Notes under the pieces: generated by a model | What the model was told of the DNA's origin: nothing | The model's input: only the letters and a program-made list of their open reading frames with translations | Database searches by the model: none | In this document: positions 1 to 9,025 of the stretch, piece by piece | How positions within the stretch are numbered: the stretch's first letter is position 1 | Layout: the number at the start of each line of letters is the position of its first letter | DNA from: Dolichospermum planctonicum | GTDB lineage: Bacteria > Cyanobacteriota > Cyanobacteriia > Cyanobacteriales > Nostocaceae | Assembly (NCBI RefSeq): GCF_005402965.1 | Contig: NZ_BJCF01000044.1 | Coordinates: 1-39,313 of the forward strand | DNA: 39,313 bases | Reading direction: 5' to 3' | Position numbers and translations under genes: made by a program

Positions 1-170
1 CACCACCCCCCTTTTAATGATATGTATTCTCATTAAGCTTATTTCTCTTTAATTGATCGTTAGTTATTATGTACTACTATCTCTGCTTTTTTGATCTGTG
101 ACAGTTCAGGGTGCGGAATGTGGGTTTGAACATGAGTAATTTATTTTCATACCCATTTTAACTAATTTAT

Positions 171-203
171 ACCAAAATCACAGGTCACGGCTGAGATTTT
201 GGT
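171..203. repeat. Perfect 9-bp inverted repeat
   Basis: The arms ACCAAAATC (171-179) and GATTTTGGT (195-203) are exact reverse complements separated by 15 bases. The hairpin lies in the first 298 bases, where I see no gene. It could be an RNA stem-loop at the end of a transcript from outside the window or an interspersed palindrome. There is no T-tract to make it a clear terminator. Confidence 0.5.
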
Positions 204-256
204 CTCAATACATAATATAATGTTCATTTGATACTTGTTACTTGTATAACTGCAAA

Positions 257-282
257 CCCCACTCCTGACACGGAGATTGGGG
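257..282 (-). terminator. Hairpin downstream of recJ
   Basis: CCCC-A-CTCC and GGAG-ATT-GGGG form an imperfect GC-rich stem around a 6-base loop, 17 bases beyond the recJ stop codon on the minus strand. It probably marks the 3' end of the recJ transcript. It lacks a convincing U-run, so it may instead be a stabilising 3' stem or an interspersed palindrome. Confidence 0.4.
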
Positions 283-298
283 TGCTGGGAAATCGTCA

Positions 299-2641
299 TT
301 AATTCACCCCTTTTTTTGAGACTGGGGAAAAATCAATGATCATGGCAACAATAATAGATAAAGGAACATGAAAAAAATAATCCCGTTGAAATTGTTCTTC
401 TTTGACTGCTGCTAAAAATTGGTTAATCAGATGATCAGTAGGTTTTTGATCATATATAGAATCCCAGATTATTTGTAAATAATCATCTTTAATTTTGACA
501 ATAAACCCTAAATATTTTAAAGCTTGAAATCCTAAATATAGGCTTTGTTTACTAATACCCAGTCTGGCTAAGATTTGCATACAACTAACAGATTTATTTG
601 TGCGACTCAGATATTTAGCAATACCTACCAAATTTAACCAAATATCTCTGGGTTCTTGATTATGGGTTTTTCTCCAAGCAATAACTAATTGTTGTTGATG
701 ATCAAGAGATTTTTTGAACCATAACCGTAAATCCTCCCAATTAGTAGGACAATCTTTCATAATTAATAATGATTTTTTATCTGTCATTTCCTGTAAATTT
801 TCCAGATTTCTCGCGTCTACAATTGCAGGAAAATTATGATTTTTTATTTCATATTCAACATGAGAACGAACCGCAATTAATCTAATTTCATAGCGTTTTT
901 TAAAACTATTAAAATCAATTTCTGCAATACAATCACATCTACCAATAGGTAATTCTTCTTTATAATGTCCCCACCAAATACCTGGAAAAGCATTATTAGT
1001 AGAATCATCTCGAATACTAAAATCTGTTTTAATATATTGTACTTTCTTGCCTTGCAAATCCTGTTGATTTTTATGCCAAGAATTTTCAAACCAACAATTT
1101 TTAATTAATAATTTGGGAATAGGATTTCCCATACCACAAGGTTCTAAAAGTTTTAGTTCTAAAAATAAATCTTTACCTAAATCTGCAACTGTCACTACTA
1201 AATCAGCTTCTACCGTTACAGTCAGATTAATTCCTCCTAAAGATTGCCGTAATTTCTGATTAATTGCGGCCGTAAATAAAGGGATATTTTCTACTAATAA
1301 ACTCAAACCTGCTGCGAAAGGATGTCCACCAAAACGATGTAATAAATGGGCTTGTTCTTGAACTAATTGATATAAATCAATGTTATTCACAGAACGTGCC
1401 GAACCTCGCGCTATAAATTGGCTAGAATCTGCCTCGCTTTCCTTTCCTTCTGTGCTTAACAAAATTGTCGGACGACCTGTTTCCTGGGCTATTTGGCCAG
1501 CCACCAGACCTAAAACTCCAGCAGACCATTGAGAATCTTCTAAAACAATAACACTAGTAGTTGATAAGTCTAATTGTGCGAGTTTTTTAGTAACTTGTGC
1601 TTGGACATCTTTTTGTAAAGACTTGCGACGGGAATTAGCTAATTCCGTTTCTTCTGCAAGTTTTTGACAACGTTCAATGTCTTTACTCGTCAATAATTCC
1701 ACACAAAAACTAGCGTCACCATGAATGCGACTAATAGCATTAATTCGCGGTCCCAAACCAAAGGAAATATCTGTAGGGCGATCGCCATTTTTCTGGCATA
1801 ATTCTAGTAATTTACCCACTCCTGGCCTTCTTCTGTCCGTTGGTAATTTTTGATAATCTGTGTGTAATTGTTTAATTCCCAATTGTGCTAAATAACGACA
1901 ATCTCCACTTAATTGCACCAAATCTGCAATTAATCCTATTGCTACTAAATCTAATAAATCAGTTAAGGGATTTTCGGCAATATCTGGTAAACTTGCATAT
2001 AAAGCCTCCACCAATTTATAAGCAACCGCGACACCAGAAAGATGAAACAAAGGATGTTCCTGTGGTAAATAACGAGGATTGATAATTGCGACTACTGGAG
2101 GACGTTCTGAAGGTAATGTATGATGGTCTGTAATAATAACATCTATCCCTAAACTTTGGGCATAAATAACTTCTGAAATATTCGTACTTCCCGTATCACA
2201 AGTAACAATTAACTTACAACCTGCCTTGGCTAAAATATCAATTCCCGACTTATTTAAACCATGAGATTCTGTGAAACGATTGGGAATATAATAACTTAAT
2301 TGACGATGTTGTAGAAAAAATTCACCCAAACCATCCCATAATACCGCAGTGGAAGTAATTCCGTCCGCATCAAAATCTCCCCAAATAGCAATTTTTTCTC
2401 CTTTTTTTCCCGCAGTTATTAACCGTTGCACAGCCAAATTTATTTCCTGTCCAAATTCCCGAAAATCAGCACTTTGATAACCTTGATAATCAATAAAAGC
2501 CGCCAATTTTTCCTCAGATTTAATATCCCGTTGCCAAAATAATTGAGCAGCAAAATTACCATTTATTCCCGGTGCGGAGCGTTTCACCAATTCAATAAAC
2601 CAACCAGGGGGTTTTTCCGTTGTTTTTAAAATCCATTCCAT
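299..2641 (-). CDS. recJ: Single-stranded-DNA-specific exonuclease RecJ
   Basis: RecJ degrades single-stranded DNA 5' to 3' during recombinational and mismatch repair in the cytoplasm. The protein has about 780 residues. The DHH core shows DFDADG at about residues 89-94 and TDHH at about 171-174, the Mn-binding motifs of the family. A GLGPRINA segment follows, and the DHHA1 motif HRFGGHPFAAGLSL comes later; an OB-like region and a long C-terminal extension complete it. I start at the ATG at 2641 (MEWILKTTEKPPGW). A longer reading frame adds 25 low-complexity residues encoded by AT-rich repeats and would overlap the upstream gene. The nuclease gene 55 bp upstream is on the same strand, which suggests a shared repair transcript. 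Identification is secure; the C-terminal extension is unexplained. Confidence 0.95.
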   Translation of the reverse strand: MEWILKTTEKPPGWFIELVKRSAPGINGNFAAQLFWQRDIKSEEKLAAFIDYQGYQSADFREFGQEINLAVQRLITAGKKGEKIAIWGDFDADGITSTAVLWDGLGEFFLQHRQLSYYIPNRFTESHGLNKSGIDILAKAGCKLIVTCDTGSTNISEVIYAQSLGIDVIITDHHTLPSERPPVVAIINPRYLPQEHPLFHLSGVAVAYKLVEALYASLPDIAENPLTDLLDLVAIGLIADLVQLSGDCRYLAQLGIKQLHTDYQKLPTDRRRPGVGKLLELCQKNGDRPTDISFGLGPRINAISRIHGDASFCVELLTSKDIERCQKLAEETELANSRRKSLQKDVQAQVTKKLAQLDLSTTSVIVLEDSQWSAGVLGLVAGQIAQETGRPTILLSTEGKESEADSSQFIARGSARSVNNIDLYQLVQEQAHLLHRFGGHPFAAGLSLLVENIPLFTAAINQKLRQSLGGINLTVTVEADLVVTVADLGKDLFLELKLLEPCGMGNPIPKLLIKNCWFENSWHKNQQDLQGKKVQYIKTDFSIRDDSTNNAFPGIWWGHYKEELPIGRCDCIAEIDFNSFKKRYEIRLIAVRSHVEYEIKNHNFPAIVDARNLENLQEMTDKKSLLIMKDCPTNWEDLRLWFKKSLDHQQQLVIAWRKTHNQEPRDIWLNLVGIAKYLSRTNKSVSCMQILARLGISKQSLYLGFQALKYLGFIVKIKDDYLQIIWDSIYDQKPTDHLINQFLAAVKEEQFQRDYFFHVPLSIIVAMIIDFSPVSKKGVN

Positions 2642-2696
2642 TTTGGTGCTAAGATGCAAATAAGAATTAAGTATTAAATTAAGTATTAAATTAAGT

Positions 2697-3509
2697 TTAA
2701 AGTGATACTTCTGCAATATTTTCTAAGTTAGGAAAATGCTGGTTAATATTCATAGTTATTTCCTTGTTTTTTTGACGGTGACAACGCACAGCAAATTGAC
2801 AAGATTCACAGATTTGATCAGATTCTTGAAGCGGTAATGGTGTATTATCTTCATAATCTTTGACCCATTTTGTCAGGTTGTTTAATAATTGATTCAATTC
2901 CTGTGCTGTTTTTCGATGTTGTTGTGCATTATAAGTGAATTTGATATTTTTAGTTTGCCTTTTTGATTGTACAAACCAGTAAGTCATGGAAATATTTTCT
3001 AATAAATAGTTACTAGTTTCTGCTAATATATACATATACAGTTTTGTTTGCCAATTTTGGGCTAATATTTCTGGTTTTGGTGGTTGGGGATAGGTTTTCC
3101 AGTCGAGAATTTGGGCTTGATTTTCATCAGTAATTAATAAATCATAAATAACTGTGAGTAGGTAGTCTCCAATTTGCAAAGTTCGATAATGTTCACTTTC
3201 TCGAAAAGTTTGATTATGATGATTATTAATATTAGTTGTAAATATTTCCGGGGCAATTTTCGTAAAATCAGTCATCCAATTTTGTAATTGAGGATTTGCG
3301 TTTAACAAATTATCAATGGATAAACCCATTTCTCGCTGCTGCATAAGTAAGTGGAAACGACTACCCAAAATTTGATATTCTTCCTTTTGAGGGTCTATGG
3401 GTGTGTTAAGTTGTTCTAAATAGCTATATTGGAATTTGCGAGGACAAACTGTGAGTAAATTCAAATGTCCTTGGGAAAGACGGAATATAAAAGTAGAAGT
3501 TTTTAGCAT
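2697..3509 (-). CDS. RecB/Cas4-like PD-(D/E)XK nuclease with Fe-S cysteines
   Basis: The 270-residue protein has the layout of the PDDEXK_1 / RecB-C-terminal nuclease family. An N-terminal SxxxLNLLTVCPRKFQ segment carries Cys22. A GSRFHLLMQQ segment follows with the His of RecB-like nucleases, then a central ILDWKTYP motif (the D-x-K catalytic core), and a C-terminal cysteine set Cys234, Cys237 and Cys243 (C-x2-C-x5-C). One distal N-terminal cysteine plus three C-terminal ones is the 4Fe-4S arrangement known in AddB and Cas4. It lies directly upstream of recJ on the same strand, so a role in DNA end processing is likely. No cas genes are near, so it is not being called Cas4. Partner helicase and substrate are unknown. 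Confidence 0.8.
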   Translation of the reverse strand: MLKTSTFIFRLSQGHLNLLTVCPRKFQYSYLEQLNTPIDPQKEEYQILGSRFHLLMQQREMGLSIDNLLNANPQLQNWMTDFTKIAPEIFTTNINNHHNQTFRESEHYRTLQIGDYLLTVIYDLLITDENQAQILDWKTYPQPPKPEILAQNWQTKLYMYILAETSNYLLENISMTYWFVQSKRQTKNIKFTYNAQQHRKTAQELNQLLNNLTKWVKDYEDNTPLPLQESDQICESCQFAVRCHRQKNKEITMNINQHFPNLENIAEVSL

Positions 3510-3548
3510 GATTCTTTTGTTATGTATTATGGGGTTGAATATTACTTA

Positions 3549-4529
3549 TTACTTAGTTTGAAAAATATTCTGCACCATTTTCTTCTCCACCCTATTAGCA
3601 GCAGCATCTAATTCTATCACCTCACTATCAGTCAAAAACCAACCTAAAGCCCCGATATTCTCTTTTGCTTGTTCCACATTTTTAGCCCCAGGAATAGGAA
3701 TTGTGCCTTTACTAATACACCAATTAATAGCCACTTGAGACATAGTTTTATCTCTCATATTTGCTATTTCTTGCAAACAGCCCAAAAGCGGTTTCATTCC
3801 TGGTAATAACTGCTTGCATAAAAATCCCCGAATACCTTTAGGAAAACTCCCATTTTCTGAAAACTTACCTGTTAATAAACCCAACCCTAAAGGACTATAA
3901 GCAATTAATCTAATTCCCAAATCATCACAAACTTCCTTTAAACCTAATTCCGTGACTGGATAAGTAGATAAAAGTGAATATTGTACCTGCAAAGTTTTAA
4001 TAGGTATTCCTCTTTCCTGAAATCTTTTATGCACCCATTTAAGTCTTTTTGTGCCATAATTAGACAAACCCACACCTTTAACTAAACCTTGCTCATATAA
4101 ATCTGCTAAACCATCTAATAAACCCACTTCTTGCCAAGGTGCATAATTAGCTGTAGACCAGTGCATTTGCACCAAATCAACATTTTTACCTAATCTTTTT
4201 GCCGAGCTATGACAAGCTGATATAATCGAGTTTCTAGTCCACCTCCAAGGGTATGCAGCCAACTTAGTCGCAATGCAAATATTCTCTTTATTTATTCCTG
4301 GATATGCTTGGGAAAATCTGCCTAAAAGTAACTCACTGCGTCCTTTTAATTTGCCAGTACCGTAGGAATCACCTGTATCAAATAATGTGACACCACTGCT
4401 AACACAGAGATTAAATACCTCTTGCAACTGGTTATCCATGCTCTGATTATATCCCCAAAGTAATTGATTTCCCCAAGCCCAAGTTCCGCAACCCATGGGA
4501 GGTAGATTTAGTAAATAGTCGGTTTGCAT
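3549..4529 (-). CDS. Aldo/keto reductase
   Basis: A 326-residue NADPH-dependent oxidoreductase of the aldo/keto reductase superfamily, a cytosolic TIM barrel. The catalytic tetrad can be read: Asp and Tyr in TLFDTGDSYGTGK, Lys in ICIATKLAAYPW and His in VDLVQMHWSTANY. The cofactor-binding end GTIPIPGAKNVEQAKENIGALGW is typical of the family. Length is normal. It starts at ATG 4529 and is followed by the nuclease gene on the same strand after about 40 bp, so co-transcription is possible. The substrate cannot be inferred; close relatives in cyanobacteria and plants include pyridoxal reductase-like enzymes. Confidence 0.9.
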   Translation of the reverse strand: MQTDYLLNLPPMGCGTWAWGNQLLWGYNQSMDNQLQEVFNLCVSSGVTLFDTGDSYGTGKLKGRSELLLGRFSQAYPGINKENICIATKLAAYPWRWTRNSIISACHSSAKRLGKNVDLVQMHWSTANYAPWQEVGLLDGLADLYEQGLVKGVGLSNYGTKRLKWVHKRFQERGIPIKTLQVQYSLLSTYPVTELGLKEVCDDLGIRLIAYSPLGLGLLTGKFSENGSFPKGIRGFLCKQLLPGMKPLLGCLQEIANMRDKTMSQVAINWCISKGTIPIPGAKNVEQAKENIGALGWFLTDSEVIELDAAANRVEKKMVQNIFQTK

Positions 4530-4662
4530 AATTTAATTAAGATAGGAAAATTTTTGTATTTATTATAAAACTAATTATTCACGAATCACGCCAATTTTTT
4601 ACACAGTAAATTTTTATTTTAATTTAGTATAAAATTCTGACAGATCCGAAAATAAAAAACCA

Positions 4663-5235
4663 ATGACCATTATTATTTGTCCGGGAATTCATGCACCAGA
4701 ATTAACTAAAAGTTTTATCCAAGAGTGCTTAAATAAAGACCAAGAAAGTTTGGATATGGGAAAGCCCACAGATATACTAATTTTTCCGGGAGAAGGTTAT
4801 TTAACTTTATCAACATTTCATATTTTACATTTTTTGCGCGATCGCCTCCGTGATAAACTAGAATCTCCTCTTATATTCTTATGCTTTAGTGCTGGTGTAA
4901 TTGGGGGTATAGGTGCCGCTACAGGGTGGCAACTTTTGGGAGGTCACGTTCAGGCTTTTATTGCCATTGACGGTTGGGGAGTCCCTCTAGGGGGCAACTT
5001 TCCCATTCATCGTTTAAGTCATGATCATTACACCCATTGGACTTCAGCTTATCTCGGTATAAGAGAAAATAACTTTTACGCAGATCCAGCAGTTGACCAT
5101 CTATCAATGTGGCACTCCCCCCAAACAGTCCCAGGGAAATGGGTAAACCCCCCCGCTGGGTTCTCTCCACCCAAAAACTACCTTACCGCCTCTGAATTTC
5201 TCAATTTCATATTACAACAGTATCACAATAAATAG
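4663..5235 (+). CDS. Alpha/beta-hydrolase-like protein of unknown function
   Basis: A 190-residue protein I do not recognise by name. It opens with MTIIICPGIHAP, a hydrophobic strand ending in a glycine-rich turn. In the middle it has LIFLCFSAGVIGGIGAA, a strand-Ser-Ala-Gly turn that looks like a nucleophile elbow (F-S-A-G). A later conserved-looking HDHYTHWTSAYLG and a DHLSMWHSP segment could supply a histidine. The overall pattern resembles a small alpha/beta hydrolase, but the classical G-x-S-x-G is not complete. It has no signal peptide. It is transcribed towards the MFS gene and diverges from the aldo/keto reductase. Confidence 0.7.
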   Translation: MTIIICPGIHAPELTKSFIQECLNKDQESLDMGKPTDILIFPGEGYLTLSTFHILHFLRDRLRDKLESPLIFLCFSAGVIGGIGAATGWQLLGGHVQAFIAIDGWGVPLGGNFPIHRLSHDHYTHWTSAYLGIRENNFYADPAVDHLSMWHSPQTVPGKWVNPPAGFSPPKNYLTASEFLNFILQQYHNK

Positions 5236-5382
5236 TGATTATTTGAGGAATTACGAAAAATGCGACCGAAGAGCTTATTGTTAATCAAGAGTAATTCATC
5301 TGGAAATATCCTTTTTTTCTGCCACCAACCTTGATTATGTTATGCGTAATTACCCCATTTGTTCCCCAATATTAAATATCTA

Positions 5383-6636
5383 ATGCTGCCCACTAAATCT
5401 ACTACTATTAATCACGGATTTGCCGCACTGGTAAAAAATAGGGGCTTTATGCTCCTGTGGATTGGGCAACTGATTTCCCAATTGGCAGATAAGGTATTCT
5501 TTGTATTAATGATTGCCTTACTCAAACTCTATTTGCCCGTTAATGGTGGAGGAGAAGACGGACGTTTTTATTTGTATATGGCATTTACCGTCCCTGCCAT
5601 GTTGTTTGGTTCTGCTGGTGGGATTATCGTTGACCGTGTACCAAAAAAACTGATTATGGTCGCTTCAGATGCGGTGCGTGGGGTGTTAATGCTCTTAATT
5701 CCCTTCCTACCGCGAGAATTTGCCATTCTCCTATTCTTCACCTTTTCTATCTCCACCGTTACCCAGTTTTTTGCCCCCGCAGAACAGGCTGCTATTCCGC
5801 TTTTGGTCAAAAAAGAAGGTTTAATGGCTGCCAATGCCCTATTCAGCAGCACAATGATGGCTGCGTTAATTATTGGCAATGCCGTGGCCACTCCTATGTT
5901 AAATTGGTTTGAAAGTTTTAACAAGGGTTTTGGTAAAGAATTGGTAGTTGGCTGCTTATACCTGCTTTCTGCCCTGATCATGATGCCCATTCATTTTCGA
6001 GAACACAGACCTAACCAGGAAACAGCCCCAATTAATCCCTGGGCTGAATTTATGTTAGGACTACGCTATCTCAAACAAAATCGGCTGGTATGGAATGCTA
6101 TGCTGCAAATTGTCACCTTATACTGCGTATTTGCCGCCCTGATAGAATTAGCCATTGGCATGGCAGCCAGGTTACATTTAGCACCCGAAGAATTTAGCTC
6201 TTTTGTGGCTGCAGCTGGGGTGGGTATGGTTATAGGTGCGGCTATTTTAGGGCATTTCGGCCATCGTTTACATCATAAACCCTTGCCTTTAATTGGGTTT
6301 ATAATTATGGCATTCTCTTTAGGCTTATTCATTTTTATTGACAACCAACCCTTAGCATTAGGACTGTGTATTTTCTTAGGTGTAGGTGCTGCTTTTGTTA
6401 ACGTGCCAATGCAAACCTTAATTCAACAACAAACACCACCAGAAATGCACGGTAAGGTCTTTGGCTTTCAAAATCATGCCATTAATATCGCCCTGACCGC
6501 ACCTCTATTAATTACAACCAAGTTAGTTAATGCCTTTGGTTTATCTGTTGTATTATTGGGAATGAGTGTAGTTGTGGGAGCTATCGGTATCTGGTCCTGG
6601 CAAAATACTCGCAAAGTATTGCAAGATGTAATCTAA
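5383..6636 (+). CDS. Major facilitator superfamily transporter
   Basis: A polytopic inner-membrane transporter of about 417 residues with roughly 11-12 hydrophobic segments. The N-terminal stretch NRGFMLLWIGQLISQLADKV and the loop GGIIVDRVPKKLIMVASDAV match the loop 2-3 signature of the MFS (G-x-x-x-D-R-x-x-x-K). The pattern is like the multidrug/LplT-type exporters often found in cyanobacteria. I prefer the ATG at 5383; an upstream in-frame TTG at 5359 would add only eight residues. Substrate cannot be read from sequence. It ends 126 bp before ilvB. Confidence 0.88.
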   Translation: MLPTKSTTINHGFAALVKNRGFMLLWIGQLISQLADKVFFVLMIALLKLYLPVNGGGEDGRFYLYMAFTVPAMLFGSAGGIIVDRVPKKLIMVASDAVRGVLMLLIPFLPREFAILLFFTFSISTVTQFFAPAEQAAIPLLVKKEGLMAANALFSSTMMAALIIGNAVATPMLNWFESFNKGFGKELVVGCLYLLSALIMMPIHFREHRPNQETAPINPWAEFMLGLRYLKQNRLVWNAMLQIVTLYCVFAALIELAIGMAARLHLAPEEFSSFVAAAGVGMVIGAAILGHFGHRLHHKPLPLIGFIIMAFSLGLFIFIDNQPLALGLCIFLGVGAAFVNVPMQTLIQQQTPPEMHGKVFGFQNHAINIALTAPLLITTKLVNAFGLSVVLLGMSVVVGAIGIWSWQNTRKVLQDVI

Positions 6637-6762
6637 AGTTGTACAATCTTAATCTATTCTCATCGCATCTCAATTTATGATCTGTGAGAATTTTTAAATT
6701 AAAATCAAGTCTTAAATACAAAATCTAAGCGTTAATTTTAGTTATACCTTGAGGCCTAAACC

Positions 6763-8655
6763 GTGCTTTCGTCTTCTTCAATCAGCCCCCCAAAATCTGA
6801 AAATCACAACCAGTCTCCTGTCTCCCCAAATTCCCCAGTTTACCCCCAACGGACTTCTGGAGGTTTCGCGCTCATAGATAGTCTTATTCGTCATGGTGTT
6901 GAGCATATTTTTGGTTATCCCGGTGGCGCAATTCTACCTATTTATGATGACCTCTATAAAATAGAAGCAGCGGGTACTATTAAGCACATCTTGGTCAGAC
7001 ACGAACAAGGAGCATCCCACGCGGCTGATGGTTACGCCCGTGCTACTGGTAAGGTAGGAGTATGTTTTGGTACTTCTGGACCAGGGGCAACCAACTTAGT
7101 GACAGGTATCGCTACAGCTTACATGGATTCTATACCCATGATTGTAGTCACAGGACAAGTACCACGAGCCGCAATTGGTACAGATGCTTTTCAGGAAACA
7201 GATATTTATGGGATTACTTTACCCATTGTTAAGCATTCTTACGTAGTCCGCGATGCTAAAGATATGGCGCGGATTGTAGCTGAAGCTTTCCACATTGCCA
7301 GCACAGGTAGACCGGGACCTGTTTTAATTGATGTGCCAAAAGATGTAGCGTTAGAAGAATTTGATTATGTTCCTGTAGCACCAGGTTCGATTAAATTACC
7401 GGGTTATCGTCCCACAGTCAAGGGAAATCCCCGCCAAATTAATGCCGCCATTCAATTAATTCGAGAAAGTCGTCGCCCTTTGTTGTATGTTGGAGGAGGA
7501 GCGATCGCTGCCAATGCCCACGAAGAAGTTAAAGAACTGGCAGAATTATTTAATATCCCCGTCACCACTACCTTAATGGGTATCGGTGCATTTGATGAAC
7601 ATCATCCCCTCTCTTTAGGAATGTTGGGAATGCACGGCACGGCCTACGCAAATTTTGCTGTTACAGATTGTGATTTATTAATTTGCGTTGGTGCGAGATT
7701 TGATGACCGAGTTACAGGTAAATTAGACGAATTTGCCTCTTTAGCCAAAGTCATTCACATTGATATTGACCCCGCAGAAGTCGGTAAAAACCGCGTTCCC
7801 GAAGTCCCCATTGTGGGGGATGTTAAAAACGTCTTAAAAGACTTATTACGGCGATGTCAAGACGCAAATAGTAAAGCCACACCTAACCAAAATCAAGAAT
7901 GGTTAAACTTAATTAACCGTTGGCGACAAGATTACCCTTTAATTGTCCCCCATCACGCCGATAGTATTTCTCCCCAAGAAGTAATTGTCGAAGTTGGTAG
8001 CCAAGCTCCGCACGCATTTTATACCACAGATGTCGGTCAACATCAAATGTGGGCAGCCCAATTCCTCAAAAATGGTCCAAGACGCTGGATTTCTAGCGCC
8101 GGTTTAGGCACAATGGGGTTTGGTGTCCCTGCGGCCATGGGTGTGAAGGTAGCATTCCCGGACGAACAAGTGATCTGTATTAGTGGTGATGCCAGTTTCC
8201 AAATGTGTTTACAAGAATTGGGGACTTTAGCACAATATGGCATCAATGTCAAAACCCTAATTTTAAATAACGGTTGGCAAGGAATGGTGCGACAATGGCA
8301 AGAAGCCTTCTATGGTCAACGTTATTCGTCTTCCAACATGGAAGTAGGAATGCCTGATATTGAGCTTTTAGCCCAGGCTTATGGGATCAAGGGGATGGTA
8401 ATTAGTCAGCGGGAAGAGTTGGCAGATAAAATTGCCGAAATGCTGGCACACAATGGACCTGTCATTGTCAATGTTCATGTAACCAGAGATGAAAACTGCT
8501 ATCCCATGGTAGCCCCTGGTAAGAATAACTCCCAAATGGTTGGTTTACCTCAACAAACACCAAAAACCGCTGTGGAATCAATTTCTTGCAGCAATTGTGG
8601 TACACAAAACCAAGCTAATCATAATTTCTGTTCTGAGTGCGGGACTAAATTGTAA
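6763..8655 (+). CDS. ilvB: Acetolactate synthase large subunit with C-terminal zinc ribbon
   Basis: The thiamine-diphosphate enzyme that makes acetolactate or acetohydroxybutyrate, the first common step of valine, leucine and isoleucine synthesis. Family motifs are clear: [14 protein letters not shown], the ThDP-activating glutamate in [19 protein letters not shown], and the ThDP/Mg site [12 protein letters not shown] ending in LILNN. The start is GTG at 6763: an in-frame TAA lies six bases upstream and a GAGG lies about ten bases upstream, so no longer form exists. The first 30 residues are a Ser/Pro-rich extension. The last 25 residues hold a separate CX2C-X10-CX2C module (Cys609, 612, 623, 626), a zinc-ribbon signature absent from textbook IlvB. 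The regulatory subunit gene ilvN is not in the window. Confidence 0.96.
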   Translation: MLSSSSISPPKSENHNQSPVSPNSPVYPQRTSGGFALIDSLIRHGVEHIFGYPGGAILPIYDDLYKIEAAGTIKHILVRHEQGASHAADGYARATGKVGVCFGTSGPGATNLVTGIATAYMDSIPMIVVTGQVPRAAIGTDAFQETDIYGITLPIVKHSYVVRDAKDMARIVAEAFHIASTGRPGPVLIDVPKDVALEEFDYVPVAPGSIKLPGYRPTVKGNPRQINAAIQLIRESRRPLLYVGGGAIAANAHEEVKELAELFNIPVTTTLMGIGAFDEHHPLSLGMLGMHGTAYANFAVTDCDLLICVGARFDDRVTGKLDEFASLAKVIHIDIDPAEVGKNRVPEVPIVGDVKNVLKDLLRRCQDANSKATPNQNQEWLNLINRWRQDYPLIVPHHADSISPQEVIVEVGSQAPHAFYTTDVGQHQMWAAQFLKNGPRRWISSAGLGTMGFGVPAAMGVKVAFPDEQVICISGDASFQMCLQELGTLAQYGINVKTLILNNGWQGMVRQWQEAFYGQRYSSSNMEVGMPDIELLAQAYGIKGMVISQREELADKIAEMLAHNGPVIVNVHVTRDENCYPMVAPGKNNSQMVGLPQQTPKTAVESISCSNCGTQNQANHNFCSECGTKL

Positions 8656-8676
8656 TTAGATAAATTGTAATTAGAT
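8647..8676. repeat. 15-bp tandem duplication over the ilvB stop codon
   Basis: The 15-mer AAATTGTAATTAGAT occurs twice head to tail at 8647-8661 and 8662-8676. The first copy contains the TAA stop of ilvB. It looks like a recent slippage duplication that left the protein end unchanged. Confidence 0.8.
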
Positions 8677-8682
8677 TTTATA

Positions 8683-8716
8683 GAACGGTAAAGCACATTG
8701 CGCTTTACCCTGTTCT
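8683..8716 (+). terminator. Stem-loop after ilvB
   Basis: GGTAAAGC (8687-8694) and GCTTTACC (8702-8709) are perfect complements around a 7-base loop, and flanking GAAC/GTTC can extend the stem past a 2-base bulge. It lies 30 bp after the ilvB stop. No T-tract follows, so it may be a 3'-end stabiliser rather than a strong intrinsic terminator. Confidence 0.5.
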
Positions 8717-9025
8717 AGTCTTGACAAGTAGAAAATTATCTGCGGTGAACTTCCCTATTCCTGTACATAACTAGGACGGGAAGTGGTGGTTAATAGACTC
8801 TAGACATATTTTGCCTAAGTTCTAATTGGGCAGCTTTTCATGTATTGAATGGATCTTCTAATATATAAGAGAATAATTGCTGTAATTTTATAGATGTAGG
8901 TTGGGTTAACCTAAGCAAACCTAACATTATCAAAGTTTTTGTTGGGTTGCACTAGCGATTAAGCAAACACACAGTTTTTTATCATCTGTGGTAAATGTAT
9001 TTTAAATTAATATTATGAATATAAC
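8717..9025. other. Gap between ilvB and the oxidoreductase gene
   Basis: No gene is seen. A second inverted repeat, ACTTCCC (8749-8755) with GGGAAGT (8778-8784), may form a long-loop hairpin. At about 8896-8960 there is a degenerate GTAGGTTGGGTT ... AACCTAAC ... GTTGGGTTGC segment, resembling the TTGGGTTGCG palindromic repeats scattered through Nostocales genomes. The promoter of the oxidoreductase gene should lie near 8960-9020 but no clear boxes stand out. Confidence 0.5.

Noticed and set aside
2642-2716. Longer RecJ N-terminus starting at 2716
   Set aside because: It adds low-complexity residues from AAGTATTAAATT-type repeats, overlaps the upstream gene and lacks any RecJ homology; ATG 2641 is preferred.
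2697-3509. Calling the Fe-S nuclease a Cas4 protein
   Set aside because: The fold and cysteines match Cas4 and AddB alike, but no CRISPR or cas gene is in the window, so only the superfamily is stated.
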